In this document: piece by piece, positions 54,801 through 63,173 of the stretch
How the letters are laid out: each line of letters opens with the position of its first letter
How positions within the stretch are numbered: the stretch's first letter is position 1
NCBI GenBank assembly: GCA_023415825.1
Contig: JAEZJF010000006.1
Span: forward strand, 186,001 to 250,000
Reading direction: 5' to 3'
DNA from: Bacillota bacterium
Lineage (GTDB): Bacteria; Bacillota; Clostridia; DSM-8532
DNA length: 64,000 bases
Program-made: the position numbers and the translations under genes
The notes under the pieces: generated by a model
What the model saw: the letters and a program-made list of their open reading frames with translations, nothing else
Database searches by the model: none
Told to the model about the DNA's origin: nothing

Positions 54801-55197
54801 CCTTACTGTGATGCCCCCATATTTCACGGCAGATGGCCGAAATGATTTGATGCGGCTGTGATTGCATATCTGTAAGGTTCTCAAGAGCTTTCTTGGAATC
54901 GGTAAATTCAGGGGTTTCCGAAGGGAATAATGATTCCTGAAGGTGAGCCATGAACACCGACAGATTTTTATCCTCCGGATCAAGACGATACCAGCATACC
55001 CTTGAAGGCTTAGTAGCTTGATGGTTAAAATAGGAAACCGCAAGAGTTGTTTTCCCGTATCCGGCAGGTGCGCATATGGTAACAGCCCTACAGGAAGCCA
55101 TATTTTCATGAAGCTTATTAACTCGATCTGTCAACAAAATGCTTCTTGACAGCTCCGGTATTATGAGCTTGCTCTTTAAAACAGAAATGCTGTTCAT
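51865..55197 (-). CDS. STAND ATPase / SARP-type transcriptional activator
   Basis: 1110 residues, as in MalT-like/SARP fusions. The N-terminal NTPase has Walker A APAGYGKTTLA (about 44-54) and a Walker B-like TTIVLDDFQNV. A long helical-repeat region follows. At about 860 comes an OmpR-type winged helix (LFGKSEITVNGIKIPETEWTT, GIASQRTALYHLRKILSQY), then the bacterial transcriptional activator domain (LLEGNDYGDLVYHERERL-like region to the end). Such proteins switch on target genes when a ligand triggers ATPase oligomerisation. It is transcribed away from the SLH gene at 55447, a likely target. A remnant of a second copy is at 46916. Confidence 0.9.
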   Translation of the reverse strand: MNSISVLKSKLIIPELSRSILLTDRVNKLHENMASCRAVTICAPAGYGKTTLAVSYFNHQATKPSRVCWYRLDPEDKNLSVFMAHLQESLFPSETPEFTDSKKALENLTDMQSQPHQIISAICREIWGHHSKDVHTQTTIVLDDFQNVAQVQDICDMLRYMIDNLPPSCAIFILSRSSLDVFTEKQKLEKKILEIETDDLAFKNAEIEDLMLSLGQTTTDSKLTDIIEKSTEGWIAGIIILYQAVKSKGSDSASIEAGKLGREDALFRYMSLEVLKSVDGDTQDALARLALLQEFSEAEASQILDIDDIKSLMGQCMGFGMFVQRIPGDEVVYRFHSLFREFLHYILKDRYTGEQIAGLHLKAAEYYMRHATYGRAAEHLTKCGNSASAMDMVTKEGFNKFMIGETGQLKRWLDLLPEDMIRDNPVLLLFKAQLMPNSKQPEMIDTLKRVLQLSLKDNNLVIYYDAASVLIYIYMCSNNMKGLLEMTAGIPKKLHDVSPEFRNTLAILDMVRFIGEERYSAAEEQSESIQYDQLLEDSQWLYLILSCIIYYCLGKLDNGERCMRTALMLNSFKNIEPSRGFILLFLSIVLTLKNEKENLPSYIAEIIAIGEKYDYEYLSAHGRRLAAFEQYLSHEAEASLEVLKQAGFLFHRINNKAMAAACRLLRCLWSIQHNRSAPDLDNARKDLALIRKMCPGMMVYEISLSILGAIARESGDFYLSERCLISSIKAAKTKKGYQVLCGSLFHIARLYYTSGDTEKGHRYLKQAMELAASNRYFMLWDIHMPTIVEMVLRSIRYGYYTGYAEELLSKFYSSKTVKYLSEKINSMDESRITAYINGFVSEYKEDEADKLYLVKASLFGKSEITVNGIKIPETEWTTKKVKGFLEYLLLGSGNTISKELLAEIFWPDSDSKSGIASQRTALYHLRKILSQYNTEVMGSNAFIYETPEGLQIRKNDALELDVHEFLRLYSELSQHASTTSQSGHRQAEILERMLSLYKGDLMEGNDYGDLVYHERERLKSIFMEACQRLSEIYIKRGELQKADEILRRALVTDPYNENVCLELLKLYMSQGRRSKAVKLYYSVKKYLEEELGIKVDKRLTEAIQSPGLQK

Positions 55198-55446
55198 ACC
55201 CTCAACCTCTCAAGTACATTTAATTACATCTTCATGATAGCCAAAGCATTAAAATATTTTACTTTATTTTACCATGAAATAATTAAATATAAAATGGTTC
55301 TTTATATTGATATTTAAGGGGTTTGGGCTTCTGTTTGGTATCATTCCCATTTTATGTTTTTTTGATGACCGCATTGTAAAATTTATAGCGTATTACAAGT
55401 AACACACAACAAGCCTTGACCTATTGATTGAAAGGAGAAGAATTCC

Positions 55447-57600
55447 ATGTCAATGAAGAACATCAAATCAAGAAATACAGCAACAGGTTTTAAATACCTT
55501 GCTGTGTTTTTAACCCTGGCACTATTAATCTGTACAACACCCCTTTCCGCTATTGCGGAGGTGGCACCCCCAACGGCCCTCGGCGCCCCCGCCCATTTTG
55601 GGGCAAAGTTTAATTACAGCAACTTTAAGGTCTATATCAGCGCCCCCGATGATTTTCGGGAGTATATGGCCCGGCGGGTGCAGGATGACCCGGATAATCC
55701 CGATTTAAAATCCCTTACACTCTATTATCAGGTGGATGCTAAAATCAATGACGGAAACTGGCAGTATACCTCTGACTGGGATTCTCCGAAGACGGTTCCC
55801 GATAATAGAAAGTATTATATCCCCTGCCAAACCGGTGAAAAACAGATCTATGCCGGCGAAGGATACGCCTATATTAAGCATTTGTTCTCCAATGAAGCCC
55901 TGGCCAAGGCTATTGAGAACGCAGGCTGGGACTATTTCAAAAGCAACAGCATTACCTTAAGAGCCCGGCTTGCCCAATCCTTTGACTACGGAAAAACCTT
56001 TGTACTCTCCCCCTGGTCCAAGGAATTCGTTCTTTCAGCCAATGTAAAGCTTGACACCGATAAAATGATTAACAACGCACCAACGCTCAAGGGAGCGGAA
56101 GTCGTCATGCTCGGCAGCACACCGCATATGTCGGTCAAGCTGGAAAAGCCCCCTCAGGATATCGGGGAATTGAATGTTGCAACAGGCGGCAGTGTACGTG
56201 CGGAAATATGGCTCAGAAAGAAAGGGGACAAAGAATTCAAGCAAGTCCATTACTGGTGGGTTTCCAACGAATCCATACTATTTGACGTCAGAAAGTATTT
56301 TGAGGACTACAAGGACAGCTACGAGGCTGCGGCTTTTGAAGTCAAGACCAGATACAGTCTTGACCTTCGGGTATATATGCAAGCCAACGTTAATAGCACT
56401 ACCTCGGTGGATATATACAGCCCTTTTTCCAATGTCATCTCTCACAATATGCCTGCATGGAGTGATGCCCCCTCATGGGCCGCGGGTGAGTTGAATAAGG
56501 CTGTGGAAAACGGCTTGTTCCCCGACAGGCTCAAGGGTGAGGATCTTACAAAGCCCATAACCCGTGCGGAATTTGCATCCGTGGCTCTGAAGCTGTACGA
56601 GGGCATATCCAAGAAGACAGCTTCCCCTGCCCCTGCCAACACCTTTACCGACACAAAGGATTCCGACGTACTCAAAGCCTTCGCGCTGGATATTGTAGCG
56701 GGAACCAGTAAAGGAATTAACGTTAAATTCGAGCCTGATACGCCTATAAGCAGGGAAGCGTGTGCCGCCATGCTGACCAGAGTATATAAGAAGATATACT
56801 GGGAAGGGTGGACACTGGATGGTGATAAAACCTATACAAAGCACTCACTTGATAATAAGGATGTACCCAAGTTTACAGATGATGCAGATATTTTTCCCAA
56901 TTTTAAGCCCGACGTTTACTTCATGGCAAAGTACGGGATCATATTAGGCGACAAGGGAATATTTGGGCCCAAGGTAGTCAATGTCGCAGGGGTTACAAAA
57001 AACTTCGCCACCCGTACACAGGCTCTGTTAATCAGCAATCGCACCTTTGAGAAGGCGGATGAAATTAAGGATGGCGGGCCGGTCACCGCTCCCGCCCCTT
57101 CGTCTTCTCCCGCTCCTTCATCAACCCCCGCTCCTACCCCTACTGCTCCTACATCGCCTACTCCTTCTCCGGTCACTCCTGCTACTCCGGCACCCTCTGG
57201 AAATAATTCAAATATATCGGAAGACTGGCTGATAGGAACATGGGTTTATTCATATTCGGTAGGCAATGTAGGCCTTGCAATCATACTGGAATTCAGGGAG
57301 GACGGAACCTTTGACAAGGCTATAGGAACTGTGTCAGGATACTCCTATTCAGCTACCGCATTCGAAGGTAAATATAAAGTGGCAGATAATAAAATCCTTT
57401 TTTATGAGCAAAAAAAGAGTACGGCCTATGCATCTTCCAGTAGTGAGCTTTGGAGAATGGCACTCAGTAAAATAAAGGATATACATGTAGATAACGAAGA
57501 GGTCGAGTACAGTAAATCAGAAGAGGGCAACCTCGTTTATACACAAATTTTAGAAGAGGGCCAGCGCTACAGAAACGAGTATCATCGTATGGAAGAATAG
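55447..57600 (+). CDS. secreted SLH protein with proline-rich linker and C-terminal beta domain
   Basis: 717 residues. Signal peptide about 1-38 (LAVFLTLALLIC, then SAIAE). Two beta-rich repeats occupy about 40-335, each with DWxxP-like and wide aromatic motifs as in the SLH protein at 2794. Three SLH motifs follow at about 338-385, 398-452 and 475-540 (ITRAEFASVALKLYEG, ISREACAAMLTRVYKK). A proline/threonine-rich linker (about 545-590) leads to a lipocalin-like C-terminal domain (LIGTWVYSYSVG, LEFREDGTFDKAIG). It would be held on the cell wall through SLH. It is divergent from the STAND/SARP regulator. The start has AAAGGAG. Confidence 0.88.
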   Translation: MSMKNIKSRNTATGFKYLAVFLTLALLICTTPLSAIAEVAPPTALGAPAHFGAKFNYSNFKVYISAPDDFREYMARRVQDDPDNPDLKSLTLYYQVDAKINDGNWQYTSDWDSPKTVPDNRKYYIPCQTGEKQIYAGEGYAYIKHLFSNEALAKAIENAGWDYFKSNSITLRARLAQSFDYGKTFVLSPWSKEFVLSANVKLDTDKMINNAPTLKGAEVVMLGSTPHMSVKLEKPPQDIGELNVATGGSVRAEIWLRKKGDKEFKQVHYWWVSNESILFDVRKYFEDYKDSYEAAAFEVKTRYSLDLRVYMQANVNSTTSVDIYSPFSNVISHNMPAWSDAPSWAAGELNKAVENGLFPDRLKGEDLTKPITRAEFASVALKLYEGISKKTASPAPANTFTDTKDSDVLKAFALDIVAGTSKGINVKFEPDTPISREACAAMLTRVYKKIYWEGWTLDGDKTYTKHSLDNKDVPKFTDDADIFPNFKPDVYFMAKYGIILGDKGIFGPKVVNVAGVTKNFATRTQALLISNRTFEKADEIKDGGPVTAPAPSSSPAPSSTPAPTPTAPTSPTPSPVTPATPAPSGNNSNISEDWLIGTWVYSYSVGNVGLAIILEFREDGTFDKAIGTVSGYSYSATAFEGKYKVADNKILFYEQKKSTAYASSSSELWRMALSKIKDIHVDNEEVEYSKSEEGNLVYTQILEEGQRYRNEYHRMEE

Positions 57601-57647
57601 AAAAGAAGACCTATATTTAAAAATCTAAAAGATACAAACAGCCAGAA

Positions 57648-57680
57648 AAGGGGCTTGAACCGTTAGGGTTCAAGCCCCTT
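57648..57680. terminator. terminator between convergent genes
   Basis: Stem AAGGGGCTTGAACC/GGTTCAAGCCCCTT with a short loop lies between the SLH gene (+) and the gene ending at 57716 (-). It may serve both. Confidence 0.85.
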
Positions 57681-57715
57681 CCTTATTCGTTTTGAGGGAA
57701 GCACCTGTGTTCCAC

Positions 57716-58354
57716 TTAATCCTCTGTTTCCGTTTCGGCCTCTTGCTCCGAATCTGTTGGTGCATTCGCACTCTCTCCTTCCGAAGCCTTTGCCTGTGGC
57801 TTTAGCTTTACATAGTCCAACAAGGGCTGAACACTGGCCTTGAAGGTGTAAAAATAGGGTCTGCGCTGGCTGTCAAGGACGAGCAAAATGGGGGCTTCCT
57901 TATCACTTATAATAATGAATACTGAATCCAATGTTTTAATACCAGATTCATTTAAAAGCTTTACCTTGACATTCATAGGCGGTTCAAAGGGAACGCGGAT
58001 AACATAACCCTTCTCCGGAAAAGGCATTACCTTGGTATAAAGTTTATCTATGGCTTTAACATAATTGAATACTTCGTTTTGTATATCAGCGGTCAGAGGT
58101 GCCTTTGAGATTACCTCACTCTTTCCGATATCGAATACCTCAATACCTTGACTTTCTCTTTGGGCTTCTACATCGGAAATATAGGCGATAAAATGCGTAT
58201 CTTCAAACATACGTGTCATATTGAGCACCGATTGGTATTTATTTTCGTTTTGCGCGATTTTTACAGTACTGTAAATAGATACTGCAACAAGGCATAGGAT
58301 AATAGCCAATACAATAAAGCCTAGGGTTTTTCTTTTAACACTGATAAAAATCAT
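57716..58354 (-). CDS. membrane-anchored protein of unknown function
   Basis: 212 residues from the ATG at 58354 (GGAGGTG upstream; GTG at 58363 is too close to it). One N-terminal membrane helix (about 8-30), an extracytoplasmic domain of about 150 residues with no known motif, and an acidic tail rich in Glu and Thr. It lies 77 bases after another unknown gene on the same strand. Confidence 0.7.
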   Translation of the reverse strand: MIFISVKRKTLGFIVLAIILCLVAVSIYSTVKIAQNENKYQSVLNMTRMFEDTHFIAYISDVEAQRESQGIEVFDIGKSEVISKAPLTADIQNEVFNYVKAIDKLYTKVMPFPEKGYVIRVPFEPPMNVKVKLLNESGIKTLDSVFIIISDKEAPILLVLDSQRRPYFYTFKASVQPLLDYVKLKPQAKASEGESANAPTDSEQEAETETED

Positions 58355-58431
58355 GCTGCTCACCTCCCTAGACTTTATGTAGAGGCAGCAGCATTTATAC
58401 GTTGTACCACTTTTTTATTAACTTGCCACCC

Positions 58432-59622
58432 TTATACGCTATTTTTTTTCATCAGTTGTATTTTTCCCGGCTTTTCTCCGCCGGCTGTCTTGCTTTCTAA
58501 AAGTGCATTTAAATGATGAAAAAAACCGCGCACGTCTTGAAAATCATCATGACACATACGAAGCATGACACGTCCATGACAGGTCAACCGCTTTTGTCCG
58601 TTAAATGCGTAGGGTGTTTGAGCGAGGCAGTCTGGACCGTAACAGCCGATGCAGTCATTCAGCGCATAAAAGATGCGTTCAGAAAGCTTTAGGTCGGATT
58701 TTGCGATTTCGCCAAGCGCTTCTTCCATGTAGTCAGCCTTGCGATGCCATGTTTCCGGCTTACCGTTATAAACAATATACCATCCAAAATGATGCGATAC
58801 TTGAACTCCGGACACATCTATTGCGTATGAAATGCCAAAATCAGATGAAACATAGGTAATTTTATTACCGTTCTTGTCCAGTGTGCGTTTGAATTTTAAT
58901 GGTCGTAAAGCTGTCAGAAAGCTGTCCATTTGAATTATCATATTCTGAAAATTCTGTGCCAGGTTTGATATTATGCTCTCAAATGTATGTTTTGGATGTT
59001 CTCCGGCGGAAGGCTGTGGCTTGACTTCTTCAAACGCACCGCGTACCAACGGAACTCGGTCATCAAACTCCGTCACGATTATATTTTTTATTCTGAGAAC
59101 AGACAGCTTTGATACAGCCAGCCTTATTGAGAATCCCTCCGTATTGAATTCGTGGAGATTCTTTACTTTCATATATGCCTGCCTGCGTGAATAAAACCGT
59201 TCCTCACCACCAATGAGAATTTGCATTTCGTCAAAATTATAGATTACAGAAATATCCACGAACTCTCCTAATGGAAGAGTGTTATTAAACGAACCATGAT
59301 CCTGATTCGGCTTGCCGGAAGGTTTAACAATATCTTCAATTCTGCGATTATCCTGCAAAGGTGAAGCGAACGAAATATGTCCGCCCCCTATAAACAGAAA
59401 GAGCGCGGGAAAGTCAAGCTTAACGGTTATATCCAAGCGAAAAGGCAATTGATATTTTCCGGGAAGAGATACACAATGACGCTTGTAGCTGTCACCATAT
59501 AAATTAAAAGCTATCGGTGTGATAGAGTGCGTCGTCCAAATATCCAGCGCTTTGTCCGCCAGTTTCGTTTTGGCATTACCGTGCGGGATCAATGCGCTTA
59601 AATCTATACGATATTCATTCAT
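58432..59622 (-). CDS. conserved-looking protein of unknown function
   Basis: 396 residues from the ATG at 59622 (GGGAAGGA upstream). No signal peptide or membrane helix. The N-terminal half is beta-rich (LDITVKLDFPALFLFIGGGHISF); near the end is a cysteine-rich block (CIGCYGPDCLA...LTCHGRVMLRMC) that could bind a metal. No family was recognised. Its neighbour downstream is also unknown. Confidence 0.65.
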   Translation of the reverse strand: MNEYRIDLSALIPHGNAKTKLADKALDIWTTHSITPIAFNLYGDSYKRHCVSLPGKYQLPFRLDITVKLDFPALFLFIGGGHISFASPLQDNRRIEDIVKPSGKPNQDHGSFNNTLPLGEFVDISVIYNFDEMQILIGGEERFYSRRQAYMKVKNLHEFNTEGFSIRLAVSKLSVLRIKNIIVTEFDDRVPLVRGAFEEVKPQPSAGEHPKHTFESIISNLAQNFQNMIIQMDSFLTALRPLKFKRTLDKNGNKITYVSSDFGISYAIDVSGVQVSHHFGWYIVYNGKPETWHRKADYMEEALGEIAKSDLKLSERIFYALNDCIGCYGPDCLAQTPYAFNGQKRLTCHGRVMLRMCHDDFQDVRGFFHHLNALLESKTAGGEKPGKIQLMKKNSV

Positions 59623-59690
59623 ATTCCTTCCCTTTCTGCTAACAGCTTTTATTCTACACCCTATAATCTGACAACAGTGCGTCATATTAA

Positions 59691-59758
59691 AACGAAGTAA
59701 CAAGGTTCTGGGGTATCCGCTCGAAATCTTTGATTTCGCTAGCGGGTCAGGTTCTTAT
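59691..59758 (+). repeat. dispersed hairpin repeat, copy 3
   Basis: Same order as copies 1 and 2: ACGAAGTAACAAGGTT, hairpin CCGCT-CGAAATC-TTT-GATTTCG-CT-AGCGG, GGTTCTTAT. It overlaps the tyrA 3' end and provides its last codons and stop. Confidence 0.7.
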
Positions 59759-60839
59759 ACCCAAGCTGGCTGAGCGTTTCCATCCCCCGCCTTCGAGATT
59801 CTTCATTCTCAAACTGAATTTGCAGAGCCCCCTCTTCAGATTCCCTATTATTGAGAATACCAATATTTTTAATATTAATGTTCTCGTTTGCCAGGGCGGA
59901 TGCAATGACAGCAATAATACCGGGTTTATCGTCAACATCTACAACGATGTCAAAGGTCTTTTGAATAAGACTTTTCCTTTCGGAAAAAGTGCTTCTGAGT
60001 GATTGGGCAGAATGAAAGAAGGCTTGAATGTCAGATTTATTACCGACCTTTAAGTCATTTTCAAAGCGCTGTAATCCATCTTTTAAAACTGAAAGGGTAT
60101 CCAGGACTTTTTCCTTGTTGGAGAGGCATATGCCGGTCCAGAGATCGGGAGATGACGATGCGATTCGGGTAATATCTTTAAATCCGCCTGCTGCAATAGT
60201 TTTCATGGTATTTTGGGAGTTATCCAGTTTTCCTACCAGATTAACAAGCAGGGCCGCTACAACATGAGGAACATGACTGATAGCGGCAGTCACCTTGTCA
60301 TGTTCTTCAGGGCTTATTTCAATGGGAATGGCTCCCATATCCTTTACCAGCGTTTCTAAACGTTCCATCGTATTGCGGTCGGAGTTTTCAACCGGTGTCA
60401 GACAGTAATAGACATTTTCAAACAGATTGGCCTTTGAGGCTGAATAGCCTGATTTTTCGGACCCTGCAAGAGGGTGCCCTCCTATAAACAGCCTGTTAAG
60501 ATCAAGCTCGGTTATGATGTTCAGAACATCTCCCTTGGTACTTCCCACATCGGTCAGGATACAATTGTGCGGAAGGCCGGGTACAAGATGTATAAGAATA
60601 TCTTTCATAGAATAGACCGGAACACATAAAAAGATGATCTCAGAATCCTTAAAGCCCTCTCCCAACAGGGAAACTCCGTGATCTATAACACCTTCGGATA
60701 AAGCCTTTTGCAGAGAATCCTCATGCTGATCCCAAGCCGTAATGCTATATTTGTCCCCGTTTCTTTTCAATGCACGGGCAATGGATCCTCCAATCAATCC
60801 CAATCCAATAATGCCGATTCTTGTTTTCTCCGATGCCAT
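59739..60839 (-). CDS. tyrA: prephenate dehydrogenase with ACT domain
   Basis: 366 residues. The NAD-binding Rossmann start IGIIGLGLIGGSIARAL, TDVGSTKGDV and the substrate region IGGHPLAGSEKSGY are typical of TyrA, which oxidises prephenate to 4-hydroxyphenylpyruvate for tyrosine. A C-terminal ACT domain (FDIVVDVDDKPGIIAVIASALANENINIKN) probably gives feedback control. The last few codons lie inside the dispersed repeat at 59691-59758. Other aromatic pathway genes are not in the window. Confidence 0.94.
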   Translation of the reverse strand: MASEKTRIGIIGLGLIGGSIARALKRNGDKYSITAWDQHEDSLQKALSEGVIDHGVSLLGEGFKDSEIIFLCVPVYSMKDILIHLVPGLPHNCILTDVGSTKGDVLNIITELDLNRLFIGGHPLAGSEKSGYSASKANLFENVYYCLTPVENSDRNTMERLETLVKDMGAIPIEISPEEHDKVTAAISHVPHVVAALLVNLVGKLDNSQNTMKTIAAGGFKDITRIASSSPDLWTGICLSNKEKVLDTLSVLKDGLQRFENDLKVGNKSDIQAFFHSAQSLRSTFSERKSLIQKTFDIVVDVDDKPGIIAVIASALANENINIKNIGILNNRESEEGALQIQFENEESRRRGMETLSQLGYKNLTR

Positions 60840-60898
60840 AGAACATTTCCTTCCATACTACTAACCTACATTTGCAATTAAGCGCTGCTTGACGTTTC

Positions 60899-61699
60899 TT
60901 ATTCCTGAAACGTCTTTTGAAGACCGCCAGCGTTATCCCCTGTCCTAAGAGGAACAGCGGCCAAGGTATGCCGAAGCGTATAAGGTGTTACTCCATTTTC
61001 CAAATTAGCCATCCGTGTATATTTCTTGATGATTTTCCAAATACCCTGGCGTGAGATGCTCTTTCCACTGCTGTTTATAAAGAGTGATTTCTCCTTGGAA
61101 TCCTTTAAGAGATAAGGGCGGGACCGCTTTAAATAGTCTTCCAAATCCCCCAGGCACAAAGGCCTTATGGGCACACTTCTTTTTTTGAGCCCTTTATTAC
61201 AATAAAGACAGGCATTGTCAAAATCAATATGGTCGATATTAAGCGCGATGAGCTCACTAACCTTTAAGCCTGTCTCGTAGAGCAGTCCAATGATGGCTTT
61301 GTCCCGAATATTCTTAACGCCCTGGGTTCCGGGAACTTCCATAAGCTTCTGAACCTCTTGCACTGAAAGTATCTTCGGGGGCTTCCTTGATAGCTTGGGT
61401 GCTTCAATTCCAACAATTGGGTTACCCTCAATATATCCGTTTCTGATTAAAAAACGATAAAAAATCCTTAATGAGGCAACACATCGTGAGATAGTTGAAG
61501 GCGATTTACCGAAGTTTATGAGGGATGAAATGTAGCCCTGAAGAACCTCCTTACCTGCCTGACGAATGTCAAGAATACCATGGTTGACAAGATAGGCGGT
61601 ATATTGCCTTATATCCCGTTCATAGGAAGCCATGGTATTGGGAGAAAGACTCTGATTCTCCCTTAGGTAGGACATACATCCATTCACAACATGGTTCAT
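60899..61699 (-). CDS. XerD-like tyrosine recombinase, C-terminally truncated
   Basis: 266 residues, about 30 short of the usual XerC/D length. The N-terminal SAM-like domain (LSPNTMASYERDIRQY) and most of the catalytic domain are present, including the first Arg region (YETGLKVSELIAL) and TPYTLRHTLAA (HxxR). The stop comes where the second HxxR/LGH and the Tyr nucleophile should be: the end reads GGLQKTFQE instead of ELLGH. The protein therefore should not cut DNA. It may be a pseudogene or a binding-only form. The gene sits between tyrA and a NUDIX gene. Confidence 0.8.
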   Translation of the reverse strand: MNHVVNGCMSYLRENQSLSPNTMASYERDIRQYTAYLVNHGILDIRQAGKEVLQGYISSLINFGKSPSTISRCVASLRIFYRFLIRNGYIEGNPIVGIEAPKLSRKPPKILSVQEVQKLMEVPGTQGVKNIRDKAIIGLLYETGLKVSELIALNIDHIDFDNACLYCNKGLKKRSVPIRPLCLGDLEDYLKRSRPYLLKDSKEKSLFINSSGKSISRQGIWKIIKKYTRMANLENGVTPYTLRHTLAAVPLRTGDNAGGLQKTFQE

Positions 61700-61728
61700 C
61701 TTTGTACCTCCGAAAACCTCCAGAAAGT

Positions 61729-62265
61729 CTATTTACCTAAAATTCTTGCCGCCAGAAGAACGCCGGCTACTGTTTTTGCATCTGTGATGGCGCCTTCTTC
61801 AATCATCTCCAAAACCCTGTTCAAGTCATAAGGTTTTGCTGATATAAATTCGTCTTCATCGGGATTGGATTCTCCGAACTTCAAGCCTGTTGCCAGATAA
61901 ACATGAAGAATCTCGTCTGCAAAGGCCGGTGCAGGGTGAAGCGTCAGTATCTTCGTAAGCGTATGGGCCGAATAACCTGTCTCCTCTTTGAGTTCTCTTG
62001 CAGCACAGAGCTCGGGGGCCTCGCCCTTGTCGAGTTTTCCCGCAGGAAGTTCGATAAAGACTTTGTCATTGGGCTTTCTATATTGCTCGACCAGAATAAT
62101 CTCTCCGTCATCTGTAATAGGAACGACAACAGAAGCACCGGGATTTCGGACAATATCCCGGGGAGCCAGGCGACCATTTGGCAGCTCAACAGTAAGCCTC
62201 TCAACATTTATAATTGAACCCTCATATATGGGTTGTGTACTGATGGTCTTTTCATAATAATTCAT
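61729..62265 (-). CDS. NUDIX hydrolase (ADP-ribose pyrophosphatase type)
   Basis: 178 residues from the ATG at 62265 (AGGAGG six bases upstream). The complete Nudix box GKLDKGEAPELCAARELKEETGY is near the middle and the length fits ADP-ribose pyrophosphatase, which hydrolyses ADP-ribose to AMP and ribose 5-phosphate. It lies 37 bases after proC. Confidence 0.93.
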   Translation of the reverse strand: MNYYEKTISTQPIYEGSIINVERLTVELPNGRLAPRDIVRNPGASVVVPITDDGEIILVEQYRKPNDKVFIELPAGKLDKGEAPELCAARELKEETGYSAHTLTKILTLHPAPAFADEILHVYLATGLKFGESNPDEDEFISAKPYDLNRVLEMIEEGAITDAKTVAGVLLAARILGK

Positions 62266-62302
62266 TTTAGTCCTCCTGTGATGCTCAATTGCATTACTTC
62301 GC

Positions 62303-63115
62303 TTATCTTTTACGCCCAATCTCTCTTGCTTTTTTAGTGCATTCTCCCATGGCTGTAATGACTGCGTTTCTGAAACCTTCCCGTTCCAGTGCAGCCACTG
62401 CTTCAATTGTCGTGCCTGCGGGTGAGCATACCATGTCTTTCAGCTCTGCGGGATGCTTTCCGGTTTCCATTACCATTTTCGCCGAGCCCAATACAGCCTG
62501 GGAAGCCAGGCGATAGGCCAGTTTTCTGGGTATGCCTGATTGGACTGCAGCATCGGCCATAGCTTCAATAAAGAGAAAAACATAGGCAGGGCTGCTGCCG
62601 GTAAGAGCCGTCACTTCATTCATCAGACGCTCCTCCAACTCCTCTACAATGCCCGAAAAGTTTAAAAGCTCTATGACCCTTTGTTTTTCATCAGGACTAA
62701 TCAACTCATCAAAGCTAATTAAGGTCATGCCTTCTCCCACCATAGCAGGGGTGTTGGGCATGGTTCTGACTACCTTAACCTCAGGGCCCAAAATATCCTT
62801 ATAATATGAAATCGGAAGTCCCACAATTATGGATACCAATACCTTATTGGGAGTAATCGCTTGTTTTATTTCTTTAAGGACACTCTCACTGTATTGTGGC
62901 TTTACCGCAAGAATAATAATGTCACTTTCATCAACCAAGTCGTTAACGTTTGTTTTCGCAGTGATACCATACTCTGCGGCCAGCCCGCTTAATAAACTTA
63001 TATTGACATCATAGGCTCCTACCGGATATTGTCCTTCTTTATCTCTGTTTACGATGCTCCTTATAAGAGCACCTCCCATATTTCCTGCACCAATAAAACC
63101 AACCTTACAGGCCAT
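62303..63115 (-). CDS. proC: pyrroline-5-carboxylate reductase
   Basis: 270 residues from the ATG at 63115 (AAAGGAGG upstream). KVGFIGAGNMGGALI (NADPH loop), LAVKPQ, RTMPNTPAMVGEGM and the C-terminal signature TALTGSSPAYVFLFIEAMADA are all present. The enzyme makes proline from pyrroline-5-carboxylate. Confidence 0.96.
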   Translation of the reverse strand: MACKVGFIGAGNMGGALIRSIVNRDKEGQYPVGAYDVNISLLSGLAAEYGITAKTNVNDLVDESDIIILAVKPQYSESVLKEIKQAITPNKVLVSIIVGLPISYYKDILGPEVKVVRTMPNTPAMVGEGMTLISFDELISPDEKQRVIELLNFSGIVEELEERLMNEVTALTGSSPAYVFLFIEAMADAAVQSGIPRKLAYRLASQAVLGSAKMVMETGKHPAELKDMVCSPAGTTIEAVAALEREGFRNAVITAMGECTKKAREIGRKR

Positions 63116-63173
63116 GGCTTCTACCTCCTTTTTCTCCTGTCTATACAAGGTATTATTTCAGTATATGATCCAG

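Noticed and set aside
55447..57600. Cellulosomal scaffoldin or dockerin protein
   Set aside because: No cohesin or dockerin repeats are seen in either SLH protein or in the GH8 enzyme.
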